Positions 15,507 to 24,646 of a stretch of 52,883 nt of DNA are shown here, one piece after another. The position numbers and the translations under genes were made by a program. Location of the stretch: NCBI GenBank assembly GCA_013298595.1, contig JAAFIG010000030.1:1-52883 (forward strand), given 5' to 3'. The stretch's first letter is position 1. Each line of letters opens with the position of its first letter. The stretch comes from Deinococcales bacterium (GTDB lineage Bacteria > Deinococcota > Deinococci > Deinococcales > JAAFIG01). The notes under the pieces were generated by a model. That model saw nothing but the letters and a program-made list of their open reading frames with translations. It ran no database searches and was not told where the DNA came from.

Positions 15507-16388
15507 TTGTAGTGCCATTTGTGCGGCTATAACCGCAAAACTTGGATTGGTCACACTGACCTCGAGATTGGGTAAAGCCGCTCGAGCACTGCGTTCAATC
15601 AGCGGTGAGACGCGCAGAGCACCACCAGCCAAAGCAATCGGCAACGTGCCAACTCGAGCAACTAAACGCTTTGCCAGCATGGCGATATCTTGCCCAGTCA
15701 GCTCGAGAATACCAATAGCATCGGTGTTCCCCGTTGCCGCAACCTGTCCAGCCAAAGGTGCAAAAGCAGCTACTGCACTGCGCCCGCCCGTATAAACATG
15801 CTCGCGCATGACAGCCCAATCACTCGAGCCAAGAACCTCAAACACAGCAGCAGCCAACGGATGTTGCACAGGCGAATCTGAAACATCCATTTGTGTTGTC
15901 ACAAACTCGAGCACCTTTTGCCCAATGCTAAAACCACCACCAGGATCAGCAATCAAATAACCACGCCCACCTGCCCGAGCCACAGTGCCATCGGTTTTTA
16001 GGTGATACCCAATACCACCTGTGCCAGCATAAACCAGAATCCCTTCGGCGGGTTTGAAATGCGCCAAATAAGCCAAATCCATATCGGACATGACTTTGAC
16101 GGACTCAAAGTGAAATTTCTCGAGCAAAACTTTTTCGTAAAACTGCGCGGCGGCATCACCTTGAGTTAAACCTGTGATGCCTGCGACTACTCGAGAAAAC
16201 TTGTACCGACTGAGCGCAGAAAATAGTGTTTGTAAAGCCTCGAGAGTCGCTTCACGTTGGACTTGCGAAAAAACATGACCTGTAAAAGGTGCAGAACGAC
16301 CATTCGCCAATACTAAACCGTTTAAGTCCAGCACAGCCCATTTACAACTACTGGCACCCGCATCTATGCCAAGAACCAAGTCACTCAC
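15501..16388 (-). CDS. BadF/BadG/BcrA/BcrD-type sugar kinase (GlcNAc kinase-like)
   Basis: 295 aa ASKHA-fold ATPase. Phosphate-1 motif GIDAGASSCKWAV (7-19), a glycine-rich YAGTGGIGY phosphate-2 region, GGRGYLIADPGGGFSIG, and an adenosine motif LAGGALRVSPLIE are all visible. This pattern is that of N-acetylglucosamine kinase-like proteins, which phosphorylate amino sugars salvaged from cell walls. The start is a GTG at 16388, chosen because TACACT lies exactly 6 nt upstream, the window's leaderless pattern; an alternative start near 16460 would add residues unlike the family. It overlaps the small convergent E3-binding-domain gene. Confidence 0.85.
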   Translation of the reverse strand: MSDLVLGIDAGASSCKWAVLDLNGLVLANGRSAPFTGHVFSQVQREATLEALQTLFSALSRYKFSRVVAGITGLTQGDAAAQFYEKVLLEKFHFESVKVMSDMDLAYLAHFKPAEGILVYAGTGGIGYHLKTDGTVARAGGRGYLIADPGGGFSIGQKVLEFVTTQMDVSDSPVQHPLAAAVFEVLGSSDWAVMREHVYTGGRSAVAAFAPLAGQVAATGNTDAIGILELTGQDIAMLAKRLVARVGTLPIALAGGALRVSPLIERSARAALPNLEVSVTNPSFAVIAAQMALQL

Positions 16389-16394
16389 AAAGTT

Positions 16395-16400
16395 AGTGTA
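16395..16400 (-). promoter_or_regulatory. -10 box of the sugar kinase gene
   Basis: TACACT on the minus strand with AACTTT between it and the GTG at 16388; decides that start. Confidence 0.5.
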
Positions 16401-16506
16401 CCCAATTTGTCGGAGTAAATGCTTGCCAAAACTCGAGTTGATTCGTTTTACAACAAACACAATGGCTGTAGTTGCCTAAACAACCAGTTTCTCGAGCCGC
16501 ACCTGT

Positions 16507-16512
16507 TAGCCT
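16507..16512 (+). promoter_or_regulatory. -10 box of the cysteine synthase gene
   Basis: TAGCCT, 6 nt before the ATG at 16519. It matches TANNNT but is weaker than its neighbours. Confidence 0.4.
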
Positions 16513-16518
16513 AGCCGC

Positions 16519-17430
16519 ATGATTGATTCGTTTATTGGTAATACACCGATGCTACAACTCAAAAGGGTTCTCGAGCCTGATAGTGCTGAAGTTTGGGTCA
16601 AACTCGAGGGACAAAACCCAGGTGGCAGTATTAAAGATCGCACCGCCCTCAGTATGGTTTTGGATGCCGAGGAACGTGGTGTGCTTAAACCTGGTGGCAC
16701 AATTGTCGAACCAACCAGTGGTAATACTGGTATTGGATTAGCGCAAGTGGCAGCGGCTCGAGGGTATAAGCTCATATTGACCTTGCCAGCCCAAATGTCT
16801 GAGGAACGTAAACGCACCTTAAAAGCGTATGGCGCAGAATTGGTACTGACCGACCCAGAGCGTCGCATGTTAGCTGCAATCGAAAAAGCTGAAGAAATTG
16901 TTTCGAGTATTCCAGACGCATGGATGCCCAATCAATTTGAAAATCCTGCCAATCCACGGATTCATTACCGCACCACAGGACCTGAAATCTGGGCGCAAAT
17001 GCAGCACAAAATGGATATGTTTGTTTATGGTACAGGCACTGGCGGCACAATTAGTGGCGTTGGGAAGTACTTAAAAGAGCAATCCTCGAGTGTGCAAGTG
17101 GTAGCGGTTGAACCAGAGCGCAGCAAAGTCTTATCAGGTGGTGAACGCGGGCAGCACGGCTTTCAAGGCATGGGACCGGGATTTATCCCCAAGAACCTTG
17201 ACCGAAGCATTTTAGATCGTGTTGTAACAGTGCTCGAGGAAGATGCGTTTCCTTTTGCACGGCGCTTAGCCAAAGAAGAAGGCTTATTTGTTGGTATGAG
17301 TGGCGGCGGCATGATTTACAGCGCAGTTCAATTAGCCAAAGAACTTGGTGTGGGCAAGCGAGTTGTGACTATAGCTTGCGATACGGGCGCGAGGTATCTG
17401 AGTACAGAGTTATTTGCCGATCTTGTTTGA
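16519..17430 (+). CDS. cysM: Cysteine synthase (CysK/CysM family)
   Basis: 303 aa PLP enzyme that forms L-cysteine from O-acetylserine (or O-phosphoserine) and sulfide. Lys39 in NPGGSIKDR is the PLP lysine, PTSGNTG (65-71) binds the substrate carboxylate, and GTGTGGT (171-177) holds the PLP phosphate. Length and motifs fit CysM and short CysK equally well, so the symbol is tentative. It consumes the sulfide that the sulfate assimilation operon at 23.9-26.9 kb would help produce, although it is transcribed separately. A TAGCCT box 6 nt upstream suggests a leaderless mRNA. Confidence 0.92.
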   Translation: MIDSFIGNTPMLQLKRVLEPDSAEVWVKLEGQNPGGSIKDRTALSMVLDAEERGVLKPGGTIVEPTSGNTGIGLAQVAAARGYKLILTLPAQMSEERKRTLKAYGAELVLTDPERRMLAAIEKAEEIVSSIPDAWMPNQFENPANPRIHYRTTGPEIWAQMQHKMDMFVYGTGTGGTISGVGKYLKEQSSSVQVVAVEPERSKVLSGGERGQHGFQGMGPGFIPKNLDRSILDRVVTVLEEDAFPFARRLAKEEGLFVGMSGGGMIYSAVQLAKELGVGKRVVTIACDTGARYLSTELFADLV

Positions 17431-17479
17431 AATTTTAAACGAGTTTTTCGATAGTAAAGGTTGAATCTGGTATTCAATT

Positions 17480-17800
17480 CTAACCACGATTGATGGTTTT
17501 GCAGACCAGTTCCCCTTGGCTCTGCATTGCTTCAAGTAACATTTCTAATGGGAACAAGCCCCGACGACTTAGTTCACCCATCAGTTCAGATGCACCCGTG
17601 GCTTCCATTGGAATTTGATAACTTTCTGGTCTTTGATTGGTAAAAACAAAGACTTCGTCTGGCTCGAGAAAATCGCCAGCTTGGTAACAAATGCGGATAA
17701 TGTCGTGCCAATGAAATTCATCCGACCATGCTTCCATTGAAGGCGGTGCAACATGACGATACACAGTCATTTCATCGAATGCTACTTTGTACCAGTCCAC
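17480..17800 (-). CDS. Hypothetical protein, 106 aa
   Basis: Small acidic soluble protein of unknown family. Aromatic N-terminal strand-like segments (VDWYKVAFDEMTVYRHV), a WSDEFHWHDIIRICYQAG core and an EVFVFTNQRPESYQIP strand suggest a compact alpha/beta fold. No catalytic motif or signal peptide is visible. I chose the GTG at 17800 because TACACT sits exactly 6 nt upstream; a GTG at 17815 in the same frame would place the -10 inside the gene. It is convergent with cysteine synthase, and only 49 bp of AT-rich sequence separate them. Confidence 0.6.
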   Translation of the reverse strand: MDWYKVAFDEMTVYRHVAPPSMEAWSDEFHWHDIIRICYQAGDFLEPDEVFVFTNQRPESYQIPMEATGASELMGELSRRGLFPLEMLLEAMQSQGELVCKTINRG

Positions 17801-17806
17801 TACAAT

Positions 17807-17812
17807 AGTGTA
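17807..17812 (-). promoter_or_regulatory. -10 box of the 17480-17800 gene
   Basis: TACACT on the minus strand, 6 nt before the GTG at 17800. Confidence 0.45.
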
Positions 17813-17918
17813 CACGGCATTCTTTTAACCTTGTATTTTATTTAAGAAGCTAAGCGGTGTTTTCGGTTCGAGATTTATCTACGCCATTTGCTCGAGTGCT
17901 ATTCACAGATTCTTTTTG

Positions 17919-17924
17919 TACAAT
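17919..17924 (+). promoter_or_regulatory. -10 box of the Hsp90-like operon
   Basis: TACAAT ending 8 nt before the ATG at 17933; no Shine-Dalgarno. It heads the three-gene unit 17933-22090. Confidence 0.5.
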
Positions 17925-17932
17925 GCACAGAC

Positions 17933-19795
17933 ATGGAGCATCGTTTTCAAGTTGATTTACGTGGCATTATCGAAATTCTTTCCGAGCATTTATACTCGGG
18001 TCCGCAAGTGTTTTTGCGTGAATTGTTGCAAAACGCAGTGGATGCCATAACCGCTCGACAAAAACTCGAGAAAAATTTTGTCCCAGAAGTGCGGCTCGAG
18101 TTGACTAAAGCCGAAGATGGTGTCCCCGTGCTGATTTTTTCGGATAATGGGGTGGGTTTGCTCGAATCTGAAGTGCATCAATTCTTAGCAACCATTGGTA
18201 AGTCCTCAAAGCGGATTGTTGGCTCGAGGGGTGGCAATACCTCGGATTTTATTGGGCAATTTGGCATTGGTTTGTTGTCTTGCTTTGTTATTTCCGATGA
18301 AATCGTGATGCTAACCAAAAGTGCCAAAGGCGGCGAAGTGACCGAATTTCGTGGTTCGCCCGAAGGCAATTACTCGGTGCAAGCAGTGCCAAATGCGTTG
18401 CTCGAGGTTGGCTCGAGAGTGACCTTACGAGCTAAAGCTGGGTTTGAACAATTTTTTGCTGCCGATGAAGTATCGGCATTGGCTAAGCACTATGGTGGGC
18501 TATTGCCTTACCCGATTTTTTTTAAAACCCCACTCGAGGAAACGCAAATCAATGCAGGTGGCGCGGTCTGGCGACGCGATTTTGAAAATACTGAACAACG
18601 CCAAGTCGCATTGCTCGAGTTTGGACGTGGCGTGCTCGGGCGAGACCCATTCGATGTGGTGGATATTAAAACCAAAGCAGGTGGCATTGATGGTGTGGCA
18701 TTGGTTGTGCCTTGGACACCAAGTTTGGCAGCCAAACCAAAGCACTTGGTTTACTTAAAAAATATGCTGCTGGCGGATAATGCCGAAGGCATCGCGCCTG
18801 AATGGGCATTTTTTGTCAAACTGGTGATCAACGCCAATTCCTTAAAACCCACGGCATCTCGAGAAGGATTTGCCGAGGATGCTAATCTCGAGGCGGCTCG
18901 GCTGGAAATTGGTGAGATTCTGCAAGCCTATTTATCAGATTTATCCGAGCATCACCCAGAAAAATTTAAGCATTTATTGCACTTGCACGATTTATCCTTA
19001 AAGGCATTAGCCCTCGAGAATAACGATTTATTTACCATGTTTATGCCTCACCTTGAATTTGAAACCTCGAGTGGCACAATGACATTGCCTGTGTACCGCG
19101 AGAAATTACAAGCGGTGCAAGGTGGCGTGGTGCATTATACCAGCAGTATCGAGCAATTTAACCAAATGGCGAGGGTGGCAGGAGCACAAGGTTTTAATAT
19201 CATCAATGGCGGCTATGTTTACGCAGCGCAACTCCTCGAGCGTTTTGCCCAGATGACTTCTGAAGCTAAAGTGGAACGTATAGAAGCAGATTTCTTTGCC
19301 GATCGTTTTGAGGAATTAAGTATTCAAGAACGTAATTCAAGTTTTGACTTTTTACGGGTCTTACAAGCGCAACTCGAGCCAATTGGTTGTGGTGTGGAAT
19401 TACTGCACTTTAAACCAACCGACTTACCAACGCTTTTTGTTACCAGCGCTCAGCAACGCTACGTGCGTAGTCTCGAAACAGCCCAAGAAGTGGCTTCGGA
19501 TTTATTTAGTGGTGTTTTAGAGAACTTAAAAACTGTTTCGGTTGGTAACTCGAGTAAAGCCAGTGCCATGCGAGGACAAATGTATTTTAATATGTCTAAC
19601 AGCCTTGTGCGCCGCTTAGCTGCTTTGGGCAGTACACCACAAGTTCAACGGGTAGTGGACGTTTTGTATGTGCAGGCATTGTTGCTTGGGCATCATCCGC
19701 TCTCGAGTGGTGAATTAAAAACATTAACCCAAGGTTTAAGTGCTTTGATCGAATTTGGTTTGCAAAGTACGGAGGGCAGCCGTGCTGTCAATTGA
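17933..19795 (+). CDS. Hsp90-family chaperone-like ATPase (HtpG-like)
   Basis: 620 aa, near HtpG in length. The GHKL nucleotide pocket is intact: LRELLQNAVDAI with Glu30, Asn34 and Asp37, DNGVG (71-75), and GQFGIGLLSCF (108-118). The middle domain has the catalytic-loop arginine Arg310 in LKPTASREGF. The C-terminal third diverges from E. coli HtpG. This resembles the divergent group usually labelled only 'HSP90 family protein'. ATP-driven remodelling of client proteins is expected; the clients are unknown. The next gene starts inside its 3' end, and two paralogous helical proteins follow, so a dedicated partner system is likely. The start at 17933 fits both the motif layout and the -10 box. 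Confidence 0.88.
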   Translation: MEHRFQVDLRGIIEILSEHLYSGPQVFLRELLQNAVDAITARQKLEKNFVPEVRLELTKAEDGVPVLIFSDNGVGLLESEVHQFLATIGKSSKRIVGSRGGNTSDFIGQFGIGLLSCFVISDEIVMLTKSAKGGEVTEFRGSPEGNYSVQAVPNALLEVGSRVTLRAKAGFEQFFAADEVSALAKHYGGLLPYPIFFKTPLEETQINAGGAVWRRDFENTEQRQVALLEFGRGVLGRDPFDVVDIKTKAGGIDGVALVVPWTPSLAAKPKHLVYLKNMLLADNAEGIAPEWAFFVKLVINANSLKPTASREGFAEDANLEAARLEIGEILQAYLSDLSEHHPEKFKHLLHLHDLSLKALALENNDLFTMFMPHLEFETSSGTMTLPVYREKLQAVQGGVVHYTSSIEQFNQMARVAGAQGFNIINGGYVYAAQLLERFAQMTSEAKVERIEADFFADRFEELSIQERNSSFDFLRVLQAQLEPIGCGVELLHFKPTDLPTLFVTSAQQRYVRSLETAQEVASDLFSGVLENLKTVSVGNSSKASAMRGQMYFNMSNSLVRRLAALGSTPQVQRVVDVLYVQALLLGHHPLSSGELKTLTQGLSALIEFGLQSTEGSRAVN

Positions 19796-20921
19796 TGATT
19801 TTGAGGTTTTACTCGAACAAGCCGAGGTGCTTGAACGCGGTTCAGCCAGTCAAATTGAATTGTTACAACAAGCTGTTAGCGTAGCAGATTTGCAGAACAA
19901 TACGTATGGTGGTTACGAAACTCGAGATGCGCTGATAGAAGCAGCAGAGTATGGAGGTCGTAGCGAACTATTATTTCCTGCTTTTGCTTGGATTTTAGGG
20001 CAAATGGATCGTGGTAATTTGCCAAAATACGTTAATCGTTCGGTACTATGGAAATACAAGTGGGCGATCAATAGGATGTGTGGATTTCCAAGTATTTCCG
20101 CTGTCCAAATTGAAGCTGCAACCCAAGACTTTGCTACACGTCTCGAGCAAATTGGAGAAAATCCTCGTGTGCTTCATTTTTTGCGCTGGAAGTACCAGTA
20201 TTATCGTGGCGATACTACACAGGCTATCAAAGAAATGAATTTATGGCAAAAATTTCCGCGTAGCCATTTAGCCGATTGCCCTGCCTGTGAAGCTCATTTT
20301 CATGCTGAGTTTTTGATTTGGTTAGACCAGCCTGAAGAAGCTTTGCGTGTTGCACAACCTATTTTAGCTGGACGTTTACAGTGCAGCGAAATTCCACAAA
20401 TCACCTATGCAGCAATGATTCGACCACTTTTGAAGTTACAGCGATTTGATGAAGCCAAAGCTATGTATTCTAAAGGGTATCGGTTGATTAAGAAAAACTT
20501 TGAATTGGTGCATTTCATTGGCTATCATCTCGAGTTTCTAGTGTTTAGCAAGAATTTATCAAGTGCAATCCGCTTGTTTGAGAAACACCTACCTTGGGCA
20601 CTTGTGCAAAATGATTTAAGTATTCGTTTTGACTTCTATTTGTCTTTGTTGCCATTATGGAAATCGCTGCTCGATAAAAGTCAAATGTTTATCAAATTGC
20701 AACTGCCCAATGGAATACCACTCGAGCCGCAAAGCAAAGGTTATGTTGTTGATGAATTACAAAAATATTTTATTTCTGAACTCGAAAAAATTGCGGCTCT
20801 GTTCGATGCTCGGAATGGGACTACCGCTTTTGCAGACAGAATTTATCGCTCTGAGCCTTGGCTCGAGGCAGTGCCACATATTCCGTTACGTCAAACCAAT
20901 TCAAAAAACGAGGTCTTATGA
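19782..20921 (+). CDS. Helical-repeat CxxC protein A, putative Hsp90-like partner
   Basis: 379 aa, almost entirely helical, TPR- or solenoid-like. Recognisable marks are CPAC (166-169) followed by H172 and H174, which could bind a metal, and KHLPWA (268-273). Both are shared with the next gene, as is the N-terminal SIDDFEVLLEQ motif, so the two are paralogues. The GTG start at 19782 is set by GGAGGG at 19771-19776 and overlaps the Hsp90-like stop by 14 bp, which implies coupled translation. By analogy with TPR cochaperones of eukaryotic Hsp90, it may be a partner or client adaptor; this is inference. No known enzyme motif is present. Confidence 0.75.
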   Translation: MLSIDDFEVLLEQAEVLERGSASQIELLQQAVSVADLQNNTYGGYETRDALIEAAEYGGRSELLFPAFAWILGQMDRGNLPKYVNRSVLWKYKWAINRMCGFPSISAVQIEAATQDFATRLEQIGENPRVLHFLRWKYQYYRGDTTQAIKEMNLWQKFPRSHLADCPACEAHFHAEFLIWLDQPEEALRVAQPILAGRLQCSEIPQITYAAMIRPLLKLQRFDEAKAMYSKGYRLIKKNFELVHFIGYHLEFLVFSKNLSSAIRLFEKHLPWALVQNDLSIRFDFYLSLLPLWKSLLDKSQMFIKLQLPNGIPLEPQSKGYVVDELQKYFISELEKIAALFDARNGTTAFADRIYRSEPWLEAVPHIPLRQTNSKNEVL

Positions 20922-22090
20922 GTATCGAAAAATTAGATGACTTACTCGAGCAGGTCTGGTACATGCCTGATGGTGATGAAAAGATTGCTTTGCTGCTCGA
21001 GGCAGTGCAATTAGCCGATAGTTTGGGTGAGGTTGAGCAAGCTTTTGAAATTCGTCATGACTTAATGGAAGCAGCAAACGCGTGGGGCAGACCTGAACAC
21101 GAATTGGTTGCTTTTGCGTGGTGTTTAGCCAAACTCGATGCAGACCCCGAAACATTTGATGAATGGCAGCATTCTATTCTTTGGACATATAAACGAGTGC
21201 TGAGCACGCTTTGGAGTTTCCCACATATCAGTACAACCCAAATAGAATCAGCCTTAGCAGATTTTAAGAAACGGCTCGAGGCTACGCAAAATTCGCTAGG
21301 TACGTACCACGAGTTTGCCTTACGCTACGCTTTGCATTTAGGCGATGCTGCCCGCATCGAAGCGGAGTACAGTGCATGGCGTAAATTCAGCCCACAAGAC
21401 CTCGATTGCCAAGCTTGCTGGTTGCATCTCGAGGTGCAATACAACATCTGGCACGAAAAATATGCCGAAGCAATAGCCAAAGCCGAACGCCTTTTCTCGA
21501 GACGCGCTCCAAGTTGTAACCGTGTACCACATGTTACCCATGCTTCGATACTCGAGCCGTTGCTGCGCTTAAATGATTTTGCAGCGACCAAAGTGCATCA
21601 CCATGCGTTTAGGAAAATTGCTAAAGACGAAGCATTTTTGCGTGTGGCAAGCATCAATCTAGCGTATTTGGCATATGCAAACAATGTGCTAGAAGCAACG
21701 AAATTTCTCGAGAAACATTTGCCTTGGGCGTTCAGAACACTGAATTTAGAAAGTCGTTTTGAATCACTTCGTGATACTTTGCCGCTTTTTGCACGCTTCA
21801 AGCAATATGGAATCGGGCAAATAAATTTGCAATGGGACAAAGAAAATCCGCTTTACCAAGGTCAAACTGAACACCAAGTTGTTGCCTTAGAAGCAGCCGT
21901 GCTCGAGCACATGAAGACCATTGCTGCTCAATTTGACAGCAGAAATCAAAGCTCGAGATTTGGTCAACGTATTGGTTTTGATGCAGATTTATTGCGGCAG
22001 TTTGATTCTTTGACCCATGAAGCCCTTGAAGAACCCATTTTGGAAACCAGTAAAAGTAACCGAGCAAAGCAAAAAAATGCAAAGAATTAA
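20918..22090 (+). CDS. Helical-repeat CxxC protein B, paralogue of A
   Basis: 390 aa, aligned with the preceding protein along its length: SIEKLDDLLEQ at the N-terminus, CQAC (164-167) with H170, and KHLPWA (266-271). It is helical throughout and has a basic C-terminal tail (KSNRAKQKNAKN). The ATGA overlap with the upstream stop gives translational coupling. Tandem duplication followed by divergence is the simplest history. Retention of the same CxxC..H and KHLPWA blocks in both copies suggests these are the functional sites. The following gene has its own promoter, so the unit probably ends here. Confidence 0.75.
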   Translation: MSIEKLDDLLEQVWYMPDGDEKIALLLEAVQLADSLGEVEQAFEIRHDLMEAANAWGRPEHELVAFAWCLAKLDADPETFDEWQHSILWTYKRVLSTLWSFPHISTTQIESALADFKKRLEATQNSLGTYHEFALRYALHLGDAARIEAEYSAWRKFSPQDLDCQACWLHLEVQYNIWHEKYAEAIAKAERLFSRRAPSCNRVPHVTHASILEPLLRLNDFAATKVHHHAFRKIAKDEAFLRVASINLAYLAYANNVLEATKFLEKHLPWAFRTLNLESRFESLRDTLPLFARFKQYGIGQINLQWDKENPLYQGQTEHQVVALEAAVLEHMKTIAAQFDSRNQSSRFGQRIGFDADLLRQFDSLTHEALEEPILETSKSNRAKQKNAKN

Positions 22091-22112
22091 GTTCTCCTTG
22101 CATCACGTGTAG

Positions 22113-22118
22113 TACACT
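22113..22118 (+). promoter_or_regulatory. -10 box of the dGTPase-like gene
   Basis: TACACT, 5 nt before the ATG at 22124; no Shine-Dalgarno. Confidence 0.5.
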
Positions 22119-22123
22119 TTTGT

Positions 22124-23266
22124 ATGCGAACCAGAGCCGACCTCGAGCGAATTGAAAGCCAAAGCCTAGCCACATATGCGGTGCAAGCCGCGCAGAGTAA
22201 AGGCAGGTTATTTGCTGAACCCGAAAGTGCTTTTCGTACTGCTTTTCAAAAGGATCGTGACCGCGTACTTCACACCAGTGCTTTTCGGCGGCTCGAGTAT
22301 AAAACCCAAGTGTTTACCAATACTCAAGGTGATTATTACCGAACGCGTTTAACCCATACGCTCGAGGTTGCCCAAGTAGGGCGAACGGTGGCAAGGGCAC
22401 TTGGTGTCAATGAAGATTTAGCCGAAACCATTGCCTTGTCTCACGATCTTGGGCATCCACCATTTGGACATGCGGGCGAAAAAATTTTGGACGGGTTAAT
22501 GCAGGGATTTGGTGGTTTTGACCATAATAAACAATCTTTTCGGGTGGTAACAAAACTCGAGAAACGCTATGAAAACTGGGATGGTTTAAACCTTGCCTGG
22601 GAAACACTCGAAGGCATTGTCAAACACGAATCCGAGTACGATGTTTCTGATGCCACTGATTTTGAACCAACGTGGCGGGCATCGCTCGAGGCACAAATTG
22701 CTAATCTTGCCGATGAAACAGCCTATAACGCTCACGATTTAGACGATGGATTGCGCTCGGGTTTACTCGAGGCAAGGCAATTAAGCGACATCAAAATTTG
22801 GCAAAAATTTACCAAAGAACTGGGTTTTAATCCCGAATATGTGAGCGAATTTGAACGCCGCGTTTTGATCCGTGAACTGCTCGGTTGGGTAATTACCGAT
22901 ATCGTGCAAACCAGTAGCCAAAATCTCGAGCATATACACACCCTCAAAGATGTCCGCGCTGCTAATAAACCTTTGATTGCCCATAGCGAAGAAGCTCAAG
23001 TGATGCTCAAAGAACTCAAAGCCTTTTTGTACCAGAACTTTTATTATCATCACCGCGTCATGCGCCAAGTGCACAAAGCCGAACACATCCTGACCAGCTT
23101 ATACAAAGCGTTCTTGGGTCGCCCAAATATGATGCCAAAAAATCATCAAGCTCGAGCCGAAAAAGTTGGACTTGAACGAGCCATTTGCGATTACTTAGCT
23201 GGTATGACTGATCGTTTTGCGATGGACGAATTTAACAAACTTTTTGAACCATACGAAAGGACATAA
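22124..23266 (+). CDS. Deoxyguanosinetriphosphate triphosphohydrolase-like protein
   Basis: 380 aa HD-domain phosphohydrolase of the dGTPase family, which removes triphosphate from dNTPs. The metal site is seen as His78 in RLTHTLEVAQ and His107-Asp108 in SHDLGHPPFGHAGE, with a later HDLDD stretch supplying the last aspartate. The N-terminal FQKDRDRVLHTSAFRRLEYKTQVF is a hallmark of the short dGTPase-like subfamily, which is about this length and shorter than E. coli Dgt. It would influence nucleotide pools during DNA replication or repair. It is followed after 3 bp by the TMEM175 gene, probably in one transcript. Confidence 0.93.
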   Translation: MRTRADLERIESQSLATYAVQAAQSKGRLFAEPESAFRTAFQKDRDRVLHTSAFRRLEYKTQVFTNTQGDYYRTRLTHTLEVAQVGRTVARALGVNEDLAETIALSHDLGHPPFGHAGEKILDGLMQGFGGFDHNKQSFRVVTKLEKRYENWDGLNLAWETLEGIVKHESEYDVSDATDFEPTWRASLEAQIANLADETAYNAHDLDDGLRSGLLEARQLSDIKIWQKFTKELGFNPEYVSEFERRVLIRELLGWVITDIVQTSSQNLEHIHTLKDVRAANKPLIAHSEEAQVMLKELKAFLYQNFYYHHRVMRQVHKAEHILTSLYKAFLGRPNMMPKNHQARAEKVGLERAICDYLAGMTDRFAMDEFNKLFEPYERT

Positions 23267-23269
23267 CCC

Positions 23270-23863
23270 ATGCATAAAGGGCGTTTAGAAGCATTTTCCG
23301 ACGGCGTATTCGCCATCATCATTACCATCATGGTACTCGAGCTAAAAGTGCCTCACGAACCGACGCTTGAGGCGATATCAGAATTGCTTCCTGTGTTCCT
23401 CAGTTATGTGCTGAGTTTTGTGAATGTTGGAATTTATTGGAGTAATCATCATCACTTATTGCAAGTTTCCAAAAAAGTCAATGCAGCCGTCATGTGGGCA
23501 AATTTACACTTACTTTTTTGGCTGTCTTTGGTTCCATTTACCACAGGTTGGATGGGTGAAAACAAATTCGCCACACTACCCACAGCTGTATACGGAGTTG
23601 TTTTAATTATGGCTGCTATTGCCTACACCATTATGCAAGTGATGATATTGCGAATTCACGGAGCAGATTCTGCTTTATCCAAAGCCATCGGTGCTGATTA
23701 CAAAGGGAAATTATCATTAGGAGTTTATGTAATCGCAATACTGATGGCATTTTGGTTAACTTGGTTGGCTGGACTGCTATATGTCATAAACGCCTTGATT
23801 TGGTTTATCCCAGATCGGCGACTCGAGAATGCGCTTGCCATGCAGCAAGAAGACGAAAAATAG
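23270..23863 (+). CDS. TMEM175-family potassium channel-like membrane protein
   Basis: 197 aa with about six membrane segments. The N-terminal RLEAFSDGVFAI (5-16) is the signature of the TMEM175/DUF1211 family, whose pore-lining helix carries FSDGVFA. Bacterial members form tetrameric K+-permeable channels. NHHHLL and WANLHLLFWLSLVPF in the next helices also fit. Spacing of 3 bp after the dGTPase-like stop and AAAGGA before the ATG indicate cotranscription. It is convergent with the sulfate operon, only 21 bp away. Confidence 0.9.
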   Translation: MHKGRLEAFSDGVFAIIITIMVLELKVPHEPTLEAISELLPVFLSYVLSFVNVGIYWSNHHHLLQVSKKVNAAVMWANLHLLFWLSLVPFTTGWMGENKFATLPTAVYGVVLIMAAIAYTIMQVMILRIHGADSALSKAIGADYKGKLSLGVYVIAILMAFWLTWLAGLLYVINALIWFIPDRRLENALAMQQEDEK

Positions 23864-23884
23864 CGAGGCGATACGAAAAAAGCA

Positions 23885-24646
23885 TTACTTTAGGAACAAA
23901 ACTGCTCCAACAAAAGTCATCACACCACCAAGTAACGGCTTGGAGAAACGTTCTGGGAATTTTCTCGAGAGTCCTGCCATAACCCAAGCGGTTGGCAATG
24001 CACCAAGTAATACCCAGCCAACAACGCCAAAATCTATGGCGCTACGTTGTGCATGTCCAAGCGATGCTACCAAAGAAATAATCACACCATGAGCGACATC
24101 GGTGCCTGCAAATCTCGAGCCTGTCAGGGCTGGTCGGATAAAAGTAAGCGCTAATGCCAGCATCGCGCCGCTGCCAACGCTGGTCAGTCCGACCAAAACT
24201 CCTACAATTGCACCAATCAGAGGTAATGGAATGCGTTCCCAGAAGGGTGGCTTGGGTGGTGTGGGAAGATGTAGCTCAGGTTTTTTTTTGCTCAGCCGTC
24301 TTTGCCGCTCGAGAATACTTAAACCAGTTAAAACCAATGCCACAGATAATAATTTGAGTAAGAAATCAATTTTGACATGGGCTAAACTGGCTATGTAACC
24401 TGCGGGTATACTGCCAATGGCAAGACTGAAAACAATTTTCCAATCAACGTTTTTTTCTTGGTGGTGTCGCCATCCAGCTCCAATTTTGGTGATGCTGGCA
24501 ATCAGTAAATCAGTACCAATCAGTACTGGTGTAGGTAATCCTAGAAAGAGGAGAGCTGGTGTTAATAAGCTACCACCTCCTAAGCCTGTTGTGGCGATTA
24601 AAGCGCCTGTAACTGAACCCAGCAGAACTAAGACAACTGGGTTCAT
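23885..24646 (-). CDS. TSUP (TauE/SafE) family anion transporter
   Basis: 253 aa, about eight transmembrane helices. It begins [31 protein letters not shown], a strong match to the glycine-rich first repeat of TSUP permeases, and the second half repeats a similar pattern ([26 protein letters not shown]). It is the last gene of cysC-cysH-sat-TSUP, joined to sat by an ATGA overlap. The context makes sulfate uptake its likely role, replacing CysTWA or CysP, though sulfite or sulfonate export is possible for the family. Confidence 0.88.
   Translation of the reverse strand: MNPVVLVLLGSVTGALIATTGLGGGSLLTPALLFLGLPTPVLIGTDLLIASITKIGAGWRHHQEKNVDWKIVFSLAIGSIPAGYIASLAHVKIDFLLKLLSVALVLTGLSILERQRRLSKKKPELHLPTPPKPPFWERIPLPLIGAIVGVLVGLTSVGSGAMLALALTFIRPALTGSRFAGTDVAHGVIISLVASLGHAQRSAIDFGVVGWVLLGALPTAWVMAGLSRKFPERFSKPLLGGVMTFVGAVLFLK

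Noticed and set aside
16389-16460. Longer N-terminus for the sugar kinase
   Set aside because: The extra 24 residues do not fit the family, and the -10 box TACACT at 16395-16400 would be inside the gene.
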